From Lachnospiraceae bacterium UBA7026 (lineage in GTDB: Bacteria > Bacillota > Clostridia > Lachnospirales > Lachnospiraceae): 64,000 bases of DNA. Shown piece by piece: positions 1 to 7,503 of the stretch. Both the position numbers and the translations under genes were made by a program. The stretch covers positions 29,529 to 93,528 of the forward strand of contig DLBH01000039.1 of the NCBI GenBank assembly GCA_002494165.1. The letters are read 5' to 3'. The notes beneath the pieces are model-generated. The model saw nothing but the letters and a program-made list of their open reading frames with translations. It did not search any database and was not told where the DNA came from. Numbering within the stretch: position 1 is the first letter of the stretch; the number at the start of each line of letters is the position of its first letter.

Positions 1-118
1 TCGCACGGCGGGAGGTGGCAATCACGATAGAATAACGGCTGTTGATCACCGGCTCTTCACCATCGATCTCCTCCCCATTGATTTTCTCCATTAATTCTGT
101 GTAGGATGGATGCAGCAT
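1..118 (-). CDS. rpoZ: DNA-directed RNA polymerase omega subunit, 5' part only
   Basis: The first 39 codons of the small omega subunit, which helps assemble RNA polymerase by clamping beta-prime. The N-terminus starts MLHPSYTELMEKIN and continues into NSRYSIVIATSRRA, the usual start of the Lachnospiraceae omega protein; the rest lies beyond the window edge. ATG at 116-118 has AAAGGAG 8 bases upstream. It follows gmk, as in the conserved yicC-remA-gmk-rpoZ order. Identification rests on the short N-terminus plus gene order. Confidence 0.85.
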   Translation of the reverse strand, partial: MLHPSYTELMEKINGEEIDGEEPVINSRYSIVIATSRRA

Positions 119-247
119 AATCGAATTCTCCTTTCTGAATCCCTTAATTATCATATAAATATCAGTAAAATGAAAGTCTCTCCCTGCCCTCTGCGCCAAG
201 ATGAGGTCCCTGCTTTCCCAAAGGAAAATGTCTCCGGAACTCTGTCA

Positions 248-874
248 TCATTCAGAGGCTTTCAGACTGTTTTTTAACTCCTTAACCAGGTCCTGGCGGC
301 AGGTCATACGGCAGGACTCGGCCTCAATGATACAGTGGACCTGCTCCACACACTCTTCAAGCCTGCCTTCCTCATTACAAACCAGGTACTCATAGGTGGA
401 TATGGTCTCGGCCTCTTCCGCCGCCCGGCGCATCCGCTTCTCCACCAGTTCTTTCGACTCAGTACCCCTGCCGGTCAGTCTCTTTTTGAGGACCTCGGCC
501 GAAGGTGCGGTAATAAAAATCAGAATCGCGTCCGGATACTGCTTCTTAATCTTAATGGCCCCCTGGACCTCGATCTCCAGAATGACGGTCCTGCCGGCCT
601 CCAGCTGGTCTTCCACATACTTTCTCGGCGTACCGTAAAAATGATCCACATAACGGGCATACTCAATAAATCCATTATAATCTATAAGCCTGAGGAAGTC
701 CTCCTTCTGCTTAAAGAAATAATCCTTTCCATCGACCTCACCCTCCCGGGGCTTTCTGGTCGTCATGGAAACAGACAGACTATATCCGTATCTCTTCACC
801 AAAGTCTTTGAGACAGTTCCCTTTCCTGCTCCGGAAAATCCTGAAATCACAACCAGTCTTCCACTACTCTTCAT
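248..874 (-). CDS. gmk: Guanylate kinase
   Basis: Phosphorylates GMP (and dGMP) to GDP with ATP in the cytoplasm, a key step in guanine nucleotide supply. The N-terminal P-loop GFSGAGKGT is followed by the GMP-binding segment with TTRKPREGEVDGKDYFF and GFIEYARY, and by the lid region RLTGRGTESKE. At 208 residues it is of normal size. An in-frame ATG lies three codons further upstream (883), but the GAGAGG ribosome binding site is properly spaced only from the ATG at 874. The gene start overlaps the 3' end of remA (stop at 864), which indicates co-transcription. Confidence 0.95.
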   Translation of the reverse strand: MKSSGRLVVISGFSGAGKGTVSKTLVKRYGYSLSVSMTTRKPREGEVDGKDYFFKQKEDFLRLIDYNGFIEYARYVDHFYGTPRKYVEDQLEAGRTVILEIEVQGAIKIKKQYPDAILIFITAPSAEVLKKRLTGRGTESKELVEKRMRRAAEEAETISTYEYLVCNEEGRLEECVEQVHCIIEAESCRMTCRQDLVKELKNSLKASE

Positions 875-1148
875 GGTCTTCATCCTCTCTGCCTTCCATT
901 TCAGGCTGTCTGCATCGAATCGCCAGTGTGTATGTGGTCAGGGCTGAGAGCACCAGGTGGCCGCTCTCCATAACAAGGACAGACCGGGTCCTGCGGCCGC
1001 AGGTCGCGTCGACGGCCCTGCCCTCGTCCCTGGCTGTCTGGATCATCCTTTTGATGGGTGCCGCGTCAGTACTGACCATAGATACAATCTTGTCCGTGTT
1101 GACAAGATTGCCAAAACCTATATTGACAAATGCTGCCGGTCTACTCAA
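864..1148 (-). CDS. remA: RemA/DUF370 DNA-binding regulator
   Basis: Small DNA-binding protein of the RemA (DUF370, YlzA) family; in Bacillus it activates biofilm matrix and osmoprotection genes, but the target here is unknown. The signature VNIGFGNLVN, the core SAPIKRMIQ-like segment (APIKRMIQTARDEG) and VDATCGRRTRSV are clear. No ATG is present; the start is a TTG at 1146-1148 with AGGTG 7 bases before it, and this start overlaps the yicC stop by 8 bases. The acidic tail EGREDEDHEE runs into the gmk start. Position between yicC and gmk matches Firmicutes gene order. Confidence 0.88.
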   Translation of the reverse strand: MSRPAAFVNIGFGNLVNTDKIVSMVSTDAAPIKRMIQTARDEGRAVDATCGRRTRSVLVMESGHLVLSALTTYTLAIRCRQPEMEGREDEDHEE

Positions 1149-2019
1149 TATTCTGCACCTGCTCCCGGATCCTCTCCACCTCTGTCTTCAGTTCAATGGC
1201 CAGGTTGGAAATCTCCATGTCGTTGGCCTTGGACAGGATGGTGTTGGCCTCCCGGTTCATCTCCTGGGCGATGAAGTCCAGCTTACGGCCCACACTGCCG
1301 CCCCGGACCAGTTCATCTCTCATATTATCAATGTGGCTTCTGAGACGGACGGTCTCCTCATCCACAGAAATCTTATCCGCGTAAATGACAACCTCAGTGG
1401 CGATACGGCTCTCGTCAATATTGGCGTCGGAAAGAAGACCATGGACCTTGTCCATCAGCTTCTTCCTGTATTCTGCCACCATCTGGGGATACCTCTCCTC
1501 CACCAGGCTGATATTCGTCTTCATGCCTTCCAGCTTGCCAAGAATATCTTCCTTCAGATTCTCCCCCTCCTTGATTCTGCTGTCAGAAAAATGATCTGCG
1601 GCCTGTCTGACCGCCTCCATGATCTCATGGCTGGCATAGTCCTGGTTCATGGGAACGTCCTCAAGGATCATAACCTCCGGGAACCGGGCCACCTGCCAGG
1701 CAGTCACCGTGTCACTGATTCCCAGTTCTCCTCCCAGCTGTCTGAGGGCCTCATAGTACTCCCGGCCCATCTCTTCATTAAGCTTAACCCTGACAGTCGT
1801 CTCAGAGAGATCCTCAAAGGAAATATAAACATCAACCTTACCCCTCTTGATGGTCTGCTTGAGACTGTTTCTGATATCCGCCTCAATAAAGTTCAGCTTC
1901 TTGGGCATCTTGATGTTAATATCACAGTACCTGTGGTTGACAGCCTTCATCTCGACAGTGATCCTGAAATCCTCAGATAACAGCTCTCCATGTCCAAACC
2001 CTGTCATGCTCTTGATCAC
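1141..2019 (-). CDS. YicC/YloC family endoribonuclease
   Basis: YicC family protein; members act as RNA endonucleases and in some bacteria affect small RNA decay. The hallmark N-terminus IKSMTGFG and the motif EMKAVNHRYCDI are present, and the C-terminal part has the DUF1732-type segment RKLDFIAQEMNREANTI. About 292 residues, normal length. A GTG at 2017-2019 is chosen as start because an AGGTGAG ribosome binding site lies just upstream and the family starts MIKSMTGFG; a GTG three codons earlier is possible. First gene of the yicC-remA-gmk-rpoZ run, overlapping remA. Confidence 0.92.
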   Translation of the reverse strand: MIKSMTGFGHGELLSEDFRITVEMKAVNHRYCDINIKMPKKLNFIEADIRNSLKQTIKRGKVDVYISFEDLSETTVRVKLNEEMGREYYEALRQLGGELGISDTVTAWQVARFPEVMILEDVPMNQDYASHEIMEAVRQAADHFSDSRIKEGENLKEDILGKLEGMKTNISLVEERYPQMVAEYRKKLMDKVHGLLSDANIDESRIATEVVIYADKISVDEETVRLRSHIDNMRDELVRGGSVGRKLDFIAQEMNREANTILSKANDMEISNLAIELKTEVERIREQVQNIE

Positions 2020-2136
2020 TTTTCTCACCTCATAATCTATTCATAATCTAATCACAATAAAAGCCGGCTGCATTCATCACAACCGAAAAAACCGCACAAA
2101 TATAGACTTTAATTATAACGGATAATCCCGTCAAAG

Positions 2137-2724
2137 TCAATGAGGGGAAATCTGGTCCTTCCGGTCCTGGTTCCCGCTCATATCTTCTTCCTTTCGCCGC
2201 TCTTCCAGATCCCTCTCCAGGGTCTTCAGGTAATGGAGGGTCACTCCCCCGGCCGAGGGCACATAAAAGCGCTGGTCCAGCTCCTGGAATTTAAAATGTT
2301 TGGGGCCTCCCGCCTCCATTCTTTTCCAGAAGGTCATCATCTCCCGGAAGCGCAGATAGTAGCAGATCTGCCGCTCCGTAAAATAGAGCAGGAGAAAACT
2401 GACTCCCCCCTGCCTTTCAAACTGGTCCATGAAGGCGACTTGGTGGGCGTGGATATTCTGCATGGGAAACCTGTCTTCGGCGCACTCTTTGGCGTCGAAG
2501 CAGACGGGAATCCCCTGGACGGCTCCGATATAATCTACCGTACTTCTTTTTTCAAAATAGGCCAGGGTGATGTGCCTGGTCTCCTTGTCAAATTTTACGG
2601 GTGTGATGGGAGTCGGTATCTTCTGGATCAGGGCCAGACCCTGGTCTAAGTATTTCTCATTGGTATAATTTACCAGTTCCTCAAGGATGGACCCCCTGAG
2701 TCCCCTGGAATTCCATGTAGCCAT
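2137..2724 (-). CDS. recU: Holliday junction resolvase RecU
   Basis: Cleaves four-way DNA junctions in recombinational repair and chromosome segregation; RecU replaces RuvC in low-GC Gram-positives. The sequence shows NSRGLRGSILEELVN, the core STVDYIGAVQGIPVCFDAKE with the catalytic Asp and Glu-X-Lys-type residues, and NIHAHQVAFM. The length of 195 residues fits, with a charged tail. An AAGGAGAG site lies 11 bases before the ATG at 2724. RecU is often beside pbp1A, which is not seen here; it sits between yicC and a pseudouridine synthase gene. Confidence 0.95.
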   Translation of the reverse strand: MATWNSRGLRGSILEELVNYTNEKYLDQGLALIQKIPTPITPVKFDKETRHITLAYFEKRSTVDYIGAVQGIPVCFDAKECAEDRFPMQNIHAHQVAFMDQFERQGGVSFLLLYFTERQICYYLRFREMMTFWKRMEAGGPKHFKFQELDQRFYVPSAGGVTLHYLKTLERDLEERRKEEDMSGNQDRKDQISPH

Positions 2725-2750
2725 AGTGGTCTTTTCTCTCCTTCTTTTGC

Positions 2751-3830
2751 TTAGCAGGTCAGCCCCAGGGCTTTGACGATCCTTTCCATGTCAGCGGGCA
2801 TAGGGTCGGAAATGACTGTCCCTCCCGGCAGGCTTACCCGGCCGCAGTGGAGCAGCTGGTGGGTCAGGCCATAGTCCTTCTTCAATCTGTTATTAAAGGT
2901 CCGGTCACCATATTTGTAGTCGCCTAAGACCGGGTGGCCCAGGGCTGCCAGGTGGCTGCGGATCTGATGACTTTTGCCGGTGATCAGGTGAATCTCCAGC
3001 AAAGAGGCCTGCCGGCTGCTGTCGAGGACCCGGTAGCCGGTTTCCACAGCTGCCCCGCCCCTGCTTTTCTGCCTGGACCAACTGACCCGGTTGGTCCTGC
3101 TATCTTTGGTCATATAGCCGCCAAGCCTGCCCTCTCCCTTCATCTCCCCTTCCACCGGACAAAGATAATACTTGCCCAGGTCCCTGCTTTTGAGCAGGCC
3201 GGAAAGGGTCTGGAGACCCCGGATACTGATTCCACAAAGGACGATGCCGCTGGTATTCCTGTCCAGCCGGTTGGCGACCGAGGGGTGGAAGGTTCTGAGG
3301 TCTTCCAGACTAAGTATCCCCTCCTTAAGACAGTAGTCTATCAGATAATCATTGAGACTGTCATCATCCGGTCCCGCCTTCTGGGTCAGCAGGCCGGCCG
3401 GCTTGTGGAAAGCCAGGATATCCTGGTCCTGGTAAAGAAGTTTTACCTGGCTTCTTTCTGATGCCAGTCTACTGGCCGGCCGGCCCTTGTCCTCCGCTCT
3501 GCCACCAGGGCTGCCGCCGGCTTCGTTTCCGACCCCGGGATAACCCTTGCTTTTTCTTCCAGCCCCGGAACCCTTGTCTCTTTCTTTTTCAATTTCAGAA
3601 CCCAACCCCGGCCCGCAGAACTTATCCAGGGTTTCTTCCGATAAGAAGAGCTGGATCCGGTCCCCGGCCTCCAGCTTGTCACTACCCGCAGCCCGGGCCC
3701 GGTTTCTCTTGATATTCTTTTTTCTCAACATTTTATGAAGGAAGCCAGTAGAAGCCTGGGGCATGTATTTGGCCAGGAACCGGTCCAGTCTCTGGCCTGC
3801 CTCCCTCTGGCTGATTTCTATCTCTCTCAT
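2751..3830 (-). CDS. RluA-family pseudouridine synthase (RluC/RluD type)
   Basis: Converts uridine to pseudouridine in structured RNA, probably 23S rRNA. An N-terminal S4 RNA-binding domain (about residues 1-70, with EAGQRLDRFLAKYMPQ) precedes the catalytic domain, which carries HPSVANRLDRNTSGIVL with the catalytic Asp, and later GKSHQIRSHLAALGHPVLGD. A low-complexity Gly/Lys/Arg-rich linker (about residues 75-130) separates the two domains and is unusually long. The stop of the upstream SDR gene lies one base from this ATG, so the two are surely co-transcribed. The exact target uridine cannot be assigned. Confidence 0.9.
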   Translation of the reverse strand: MREIEISQREAGQRLDRFLAKYMPQASTGFLHKMLRKKNIKRNRARAAGSDKLEAGDRIQLFLSEETLDKFCGPGLGSEIEKERDKGSGAGRKSKGYPGVGNEAGGSPGGRAEDKGRPASRLASERSQVKLLYQDQDILAFHKPAGLLTQKAGPDDDSLNDYLIDYCLKEGILSLEDLRTFHPSVANRLDRNTSGIVLCGISIRGLQTLSGLLKSRDLGKYYLCPVEGEMKGEGRLGGYMTKDSRTNRVSWSRQKSRGGAAVETGYRVLDSSRQASLLEIHLITGKSHQIRSHLAALGHPVLGDYKYGDRTFNNRLKKDYGLTHQLLHCGRVSLPGGTVISDPMPADMERIVKALGLTC

Positions 3831-3831
3831 A

Positions 3832-4596
3832 TTATTTGCCGCCTCCCATAAAGCGGAGAATCACCCGGTGGGGAACCAGCTTGGCAAAAAGCCGGGTAGC
3901 CTTAATGGCCGGCCCGTAAACCGAGACCTCCCGGTTCTTCTCATTGTCAGCCAGGGCTTTTTTTACCACCCTGGCCGGGTCTGCCATAACCAGCTTTTTG
4001 TAAACCGGCAGGTCCTCATATTCCAGGGCCCGGTCAAAAAACTCTGTCTTTACCGCCCCGGGGCAGACTGCCGTAATCTTAAGTCCCCGGCCCCGCTCCT
4101 CTGCCCTTAAGGACCTGACGAAGCTTAGGACAAAGGCTTTGCTGGCCGCATAAACCGCAAAGCCAGGCTGGGGAAGAAAGGCGGAGGCGGAAGCCATGTA
4201 GATCATCCGGCCGCCGGCCGTCATAAAGGGCAGCAGCAGACAGCTTAACTCCACCACACTCCTGCAGTTGATATCTACCATATCTGCCTGGTCCTCCCGG
4301 GGCAGGCGGCTGATATTGCCCATGACGCCAAAGCCGGCACAGTGGACAAAAAGGCTCAGGTCCGGCTTCAGCTTAAGGAGGCTTTCCTCCAGAAGGTCTA
4401 TCTGGTCCCTGTCCGACAGGTCCAGCGGCAGGAGGCGGAACTTCTGTCCGGGAAAATGCTTCTCTATGGCCTTCAGCCGGTCTTTTCTCCGGGCGATAAG
4501 CCAGATCTCCTCATAGCTGTCCCGACTGTGGACGAGTCTCCTGACAAATTCTTTACCCATACCGGAAGAGGCTCCGGTGACTATTGCAATCTTCAT
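3832..4596 (-). CDS. Short-chain dehydrogenase/reductase (SDR)
   Basis: NAD(P)-dependent oxidoreductase of the classical SDR family. The cofactor motif TGASSGMG is at the N-terminus (residues 8-15), the structural NNAG equivalent is HCAGFG, the catalytic Ser lies in MASASAF, and the Tyr-X3-Lys pair is in YAASK. A basic ARRKDR after beta-2 suggests NADP(H) preference. Length 254 residues is typical. The substrate is unknown. It sits between a YgiQ-type gene and a pseudouridine synthase gene, a context that gives no clue to its pathway. Confidence 0.85.
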   Translation of the reverse strand: MKIAIVTGASSGMGKEFVRRLVHSRDSYEEIWLIARRKDRLKAIEKHFPGQKFRLLPLDLSDRDQIDLLEESLLKLKPDLSLFVHCAGFGVMGNISRLPREDQADMVDINCRSVVELSCLLLPFMTAGGRMIYMASASAFLPQPGFAVYAASKAFVLSFVRSLRAEERGRGLKITAVCPGAVKTEFFDRALEYEDLPVYKKLVMADPARVVKKALADNEKNREVSVYGPAIKATRLFAKLVPHRVILRFMGGGK

Positions 4597-4632
4597 AACA
4601 TAATCCTCCCCTAAAACAGGCCCGGACCAGGC

Positions 4633-6714
4633 TTATTTCCGGCCCTTTGTCCGGCCTCCGGTCGTGTGGCTTTTACGGCTCTCTGCCGGTTTCTGCCTGC
4701 CTCCGGACTTCTGGCTTGTGCGGCTCCCTGCCGGCTTCTGCCTGCCTCCGGCCTTCTGGTCCGGACTGGACTTATATCCGCCCTTTCTGACGGTCTTTTG
4801 TCCATGCCTGCCTGGTCTTCCGTCTTCTTTCCGGCCCTTGCCTTCTTTTTTGTCAGAGCCGCTGCCGGTCTGTCTGTAATCTTTGATCTTGCGGGGTGGA
4901 ATCAGGCAATTCTCCCCAAAGCCGATCAGGTCCTCCCTGCCGGCCTTTAGCAGGGCCTTCTTTACCATGTCATAATTATCCAGGTTCCTGTACTGGATCA
5001 GAGCCCTCTGCATCTGCTTATCCACCATTCTGGTAGGGACAAAAACAGGCTCCATGGTCCTTGGGTCAAGACCGGTATAAAACATACAGGTGGAAATGGT
5101 CCCTGGTGTGGGATAGAAGTCCTGTACCTGTTCGGGCATATAACCTAAATCCCTGATATACTCAGCCAGGGCCACAGCTTCCTTGAGTCCTGACCCGGGA
5201 TGGGAACTCATGAGATAGGGCACCAGATACTGTTTGAGGCCAAGCTTTTTATTCATGGCGGCATACTCACTTTTAAACTGTTCATACACAGCATTTTCCG
5301 GTTTCCCCATGAGGGAAAGAACCGAATCACAGATATGCTCGGGGGCCACCTTCAGCTGGCCGCTTACATGGTTGGAGCACAGCTCTTCCAGAAAATCCCC
5401 TCTCTTGTCCGCCAGCACATAGTCAAAGCGGATGCCTGACCGTATAAATACTTTTTTTACTCCGGGCAGGGATCCCAAATCTCTCAGCAGGGCCACATAC
5501 TCGCTGTGGTCCGCATCAAGGTTGGGACAGGGCTCAGGGAAAAGGCACTGTCTGTGACTGCAGACTCCGTGGTCCAGCTGTTTGGCACAGGCCGGATGTC
5601 TCATATCTGCCGTCGGCCCTCCCACATCATGGATATAGCCCTTAAAATCAGGATCCTGCAAAAGGATCCTGGCCTCTCTTAGTAAGGAGGCCCTGCTCCT
5701 GGCCTGAACCCTTCTTCCCTGATGGAAGGTGAGGGCACAGAAACTGCAGCCGCCAAAACAGCCCCGGCAGGAGGTCAGGGAAAACTTAACCTCATTTAAG
5801 GCCGGTACTCCTCCCCTGGCATCGTAGGAAGGGTGCCAGGTTCTGGTGTAAGGCAGTTCATAAACCTGGTCCAGCTCCTGACTGGTCAGGGGGAGGGCCG
5901 GAGGGTTCTGGACAATGTATTCCTTGCGGGGGTAGGGCTCCACCAGTCTCTTTGCAGTGATGGCGTCTGTATTGATATACTGGTCATAGTAGCTTCTGGC
6001 AAAACTTTCCTTAGAGGCCTTGATCTCCTCGAAATCCGGCAGCAGCTTATAGTCCCCTGCCAGGTCCTCCAGGTCCCGGCATTTAAAAACCGTCCCTCTC
6101 ACAAAAGTGATGTCAGAGACTTCAAGACCGGAATCCAGGGCCTCGGCAATCTCCAGAACTGACCTTTCTCCCATACCATACATGAGCAGGTCAGCCCCCG
6201 AATCCAGAAGAAGGGACCTCTTTACCTGGTCTGACCAGTAATCATAGTGGCCCAGTCTTCTGAGAGAGGCCTCGATACCTCCCAGCAGGATGGGGGTCTT
6301 CTTGTAGACCTGGCGGATCAGGTTACTGTAGACGATCGTGGCCCGGTTGGGTCTTTCTGACCTGCCTCCGCCCGGTGTATAGGCATCCTGGTGCCGTCTC
6401 TTTTTAAAAGAGGTATAGTGGTTCACCATAGAGTCCATATTACCGGCCGATACGATGAAGGCCAGCCTGGGCTCACCACAGATCTCTATACTGGCCGGGT
6501 CTCTCCAGTCTGGCTGGGCGATAAAGGCCACCTTGTAACCGGCATGCTCCAGCAGTCTGGTGATAATGGCTGCCCCAAAGGAAGGGTGGTCCACATAGGC
6601 ATCCCCGCAGATATAGACAAAATCCGCCTGCTGCCAGCCTCTCTTATTCATTTGCCGCAGATTCATGGGGAGGAAATCTTCCTCCCGGTAAATCCTTTTT
6701 TCTGTCTTCTTCAT
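4633..6714 (-). CDS. YgiQ family radical SAM protein
   Basis: Radical SAM enzyme of the YgiQ (UPF0313) family with unknown reaction. The 4Fe-4S motif CFGGCSFC (CX3CX2C) lies in the middle, preceded by FSLTSCRG; the N-terminal B12-binding-like half shows FGAAIITRLLEHAGYKVAFI, and PTPGTISTCMFYTG is family-specific. The C-terminal 60-70 residues are low complexity, rich in Gly, Arg, Lys and Ser with a near-duplicate GGRQKP segment (48-bp repeat near 4682-4760), as seen in many YgiQ proteins. ATG at 6714 with AGGAAG is preferred; an upstream TTG (6753) lacks support. Confidence 0.9.
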   Translation of the reverse strand: MKKTEKRIYREEDFLPMNLRQMNKRGWQQADFVYICGDAYVDHPSFGAAIITRLLEHAGYKVAFIAQPDWRDPASIEICGEPRLAFIVSAGNMDSMVNHYTSFKKRRHQDAYTPGGGRSERPNRATIVYSNLIRQVYKKTPILLGGIEASLRRLGHYDYWSDQVKRSLLLDSGADLLMYGMGERSVLEIAEALDSGLEVSDITFVRGTVFKCRDLEDLAGDYKLLPDFEEIKASKESFARSYYDQYINTDAITAKRLVEPYPRKEYIVQNPPALPLTSQELDQVYELPYTRTWHPSYDARGGVPALNEVKFSLTSCRGCFGGCSFCALTFHQGRRVQARSRASLLREARILLQDPDFKGYIHDVGGPTADMRHPACAKQLDHGVCSHRQCLFPEPCPNLDADHSEYVALLRDLGSLPGVKKVFIRSGIRFDYVLADKRGDFLEELCSNHVSGQLKVAPEHICDSVLSLMGKPENAVYEQFKSEYAAMNKKLGLKQYLVPYLMSSHPGSGLKEAVALAEYIRDLGYMPEQVQDFYPTPGTISTCMFYTGLDPRTMEPVFVPTRMVDKQMQRALIQYRNLDNYDMVKKALLKAGREDLIGFGENCLIPPRKIKDYRQTGSGSDKKEGKGRKEDGRPGRHGQKTVRKGGYKSSPDQKAGGRQKPAGSRTSQKSGGRQKPAESRKSHTTGGRTKGRK

Positions 6715-6783
6715 ATATAGTCTTCCTGTCCGGTCTGATCCCGGCCCTGACAAGCCGGTCTTTCTTTCCTTTTTACATCGGTT

Positions 6784-7497
6784 TTAGGAAATGTCTTTTC
6801 CCAGGGCGGCCAGCTCCTCTTTCGTCAGGGGCCGCCAGTCTCCCGGTTTCAGCTTCTCATCAAGGACCAGGGGGCCCATGGAGATTCTTTTCAGAAAAAG
6901 AACTGTCCGGCCCACCGCTCTGGCCATACGTTTTACCTGGTGGAAGCGGCCTTCCTGCAAGGTGATATATACCTGGTCGGGCCTGTCTCCGAGTTCCAGC
7001 CTGGCCGGCAGAGTTGATTTGTCATCCCCTATATCCAGGCCCCTGGCAAAGGCCTCGATCTCCTCCCTGCCTACCGGTCCGTCCAGGAGGGCATAGTAGG
7101 TCTTGTCCACATGCCTGCCCGGGGCCAGCAGGTCATGGGCCAGGGGGCCGTCATTGGTCAGTAACAGGAGCCCCTCCGTGTCCTTATCCAGCCTGCCCAC
7201 GGGAAAAAGTCCTTTGGGAATCTGGTCCAGCAGGGAAAGAACCGTTTTTTCCCTCTGGTCCCTGGTGGCGGACACCAGGCCTGCCGGCTTGTTCATCATC
7301 AGGTAGGAAAAGGCCTGGTAGCCCACAGGCCTGCCGTCCAGCAGGACTGTGGACCCATCCTGGTCCAGCTTCCAGTCTGCCTTACGGCAAGTCTGTCCGT
7401 CTACAGTCACCCTTCCCGCCTTAATTACTTTCCTTGCCTGGCTTCTCGTGAGACCAGCCCCCGAAGAAAGCCATTTATCTAATCGAATCTGACCCAT
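6784..7497 (-). CDS. rsuA: Pseudouridine synthase RsuA/RluB family
   Basis: Pseudouridine synthase of the RsuA family, probably modifying 16S rRNA. An N-terminal S4 domain (RLDKWLSSGAGLTRSQARK, residues 4-22) precedes the catalytic domain with the motif VGRLDKDTEGLLLLTND that contains the catalytic Asp, and GRFHQVKRMARAVG near the end. The length of 237 residues fits RsuA. The gene follows the RNA methyltransferase gene by six bases, so both rRNA modification genes are in one transcript. RluB or RluE-type activity cannot be excluded from sequence alone. Confidence 0.87.
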   Translation of the reverse strand: MGQIRLDKWLSSGAGLTRSQARKVIKAGRVTVDGQTCRKADWKLDQDGSTVLLDGRPVGYQAFSYLMMNKPAGLVSATRDQREKTVLSLLDQIPKGLFPVGRLDKDTEGLLLLTNDGPLAHDLLAPGRHVDKTYYALLDGPVGREEIEAFARGLDIGDDKSTLPARLELGDRPDQVYITLQEGRFHQVKRMARAVGRTVLFLKRISMGPLVLDEKLKPGDWRPLTKEELAALGKDIS

Positions 7498-7503
7498 ATC
7501 CTA

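Noticed and set aside
808-1980. Open frame of 390 codons on the plus strand
   Set aside because: It is antisense to yicC, remA and gmk, has no family features, and lacks a ribosome binding site.
6715-6753. Longer N-terminus for the YgiQ protein from a TTG
   Set aside because: The ATG at 6714 has AGGAAG at good spacing and gives the usual family start.
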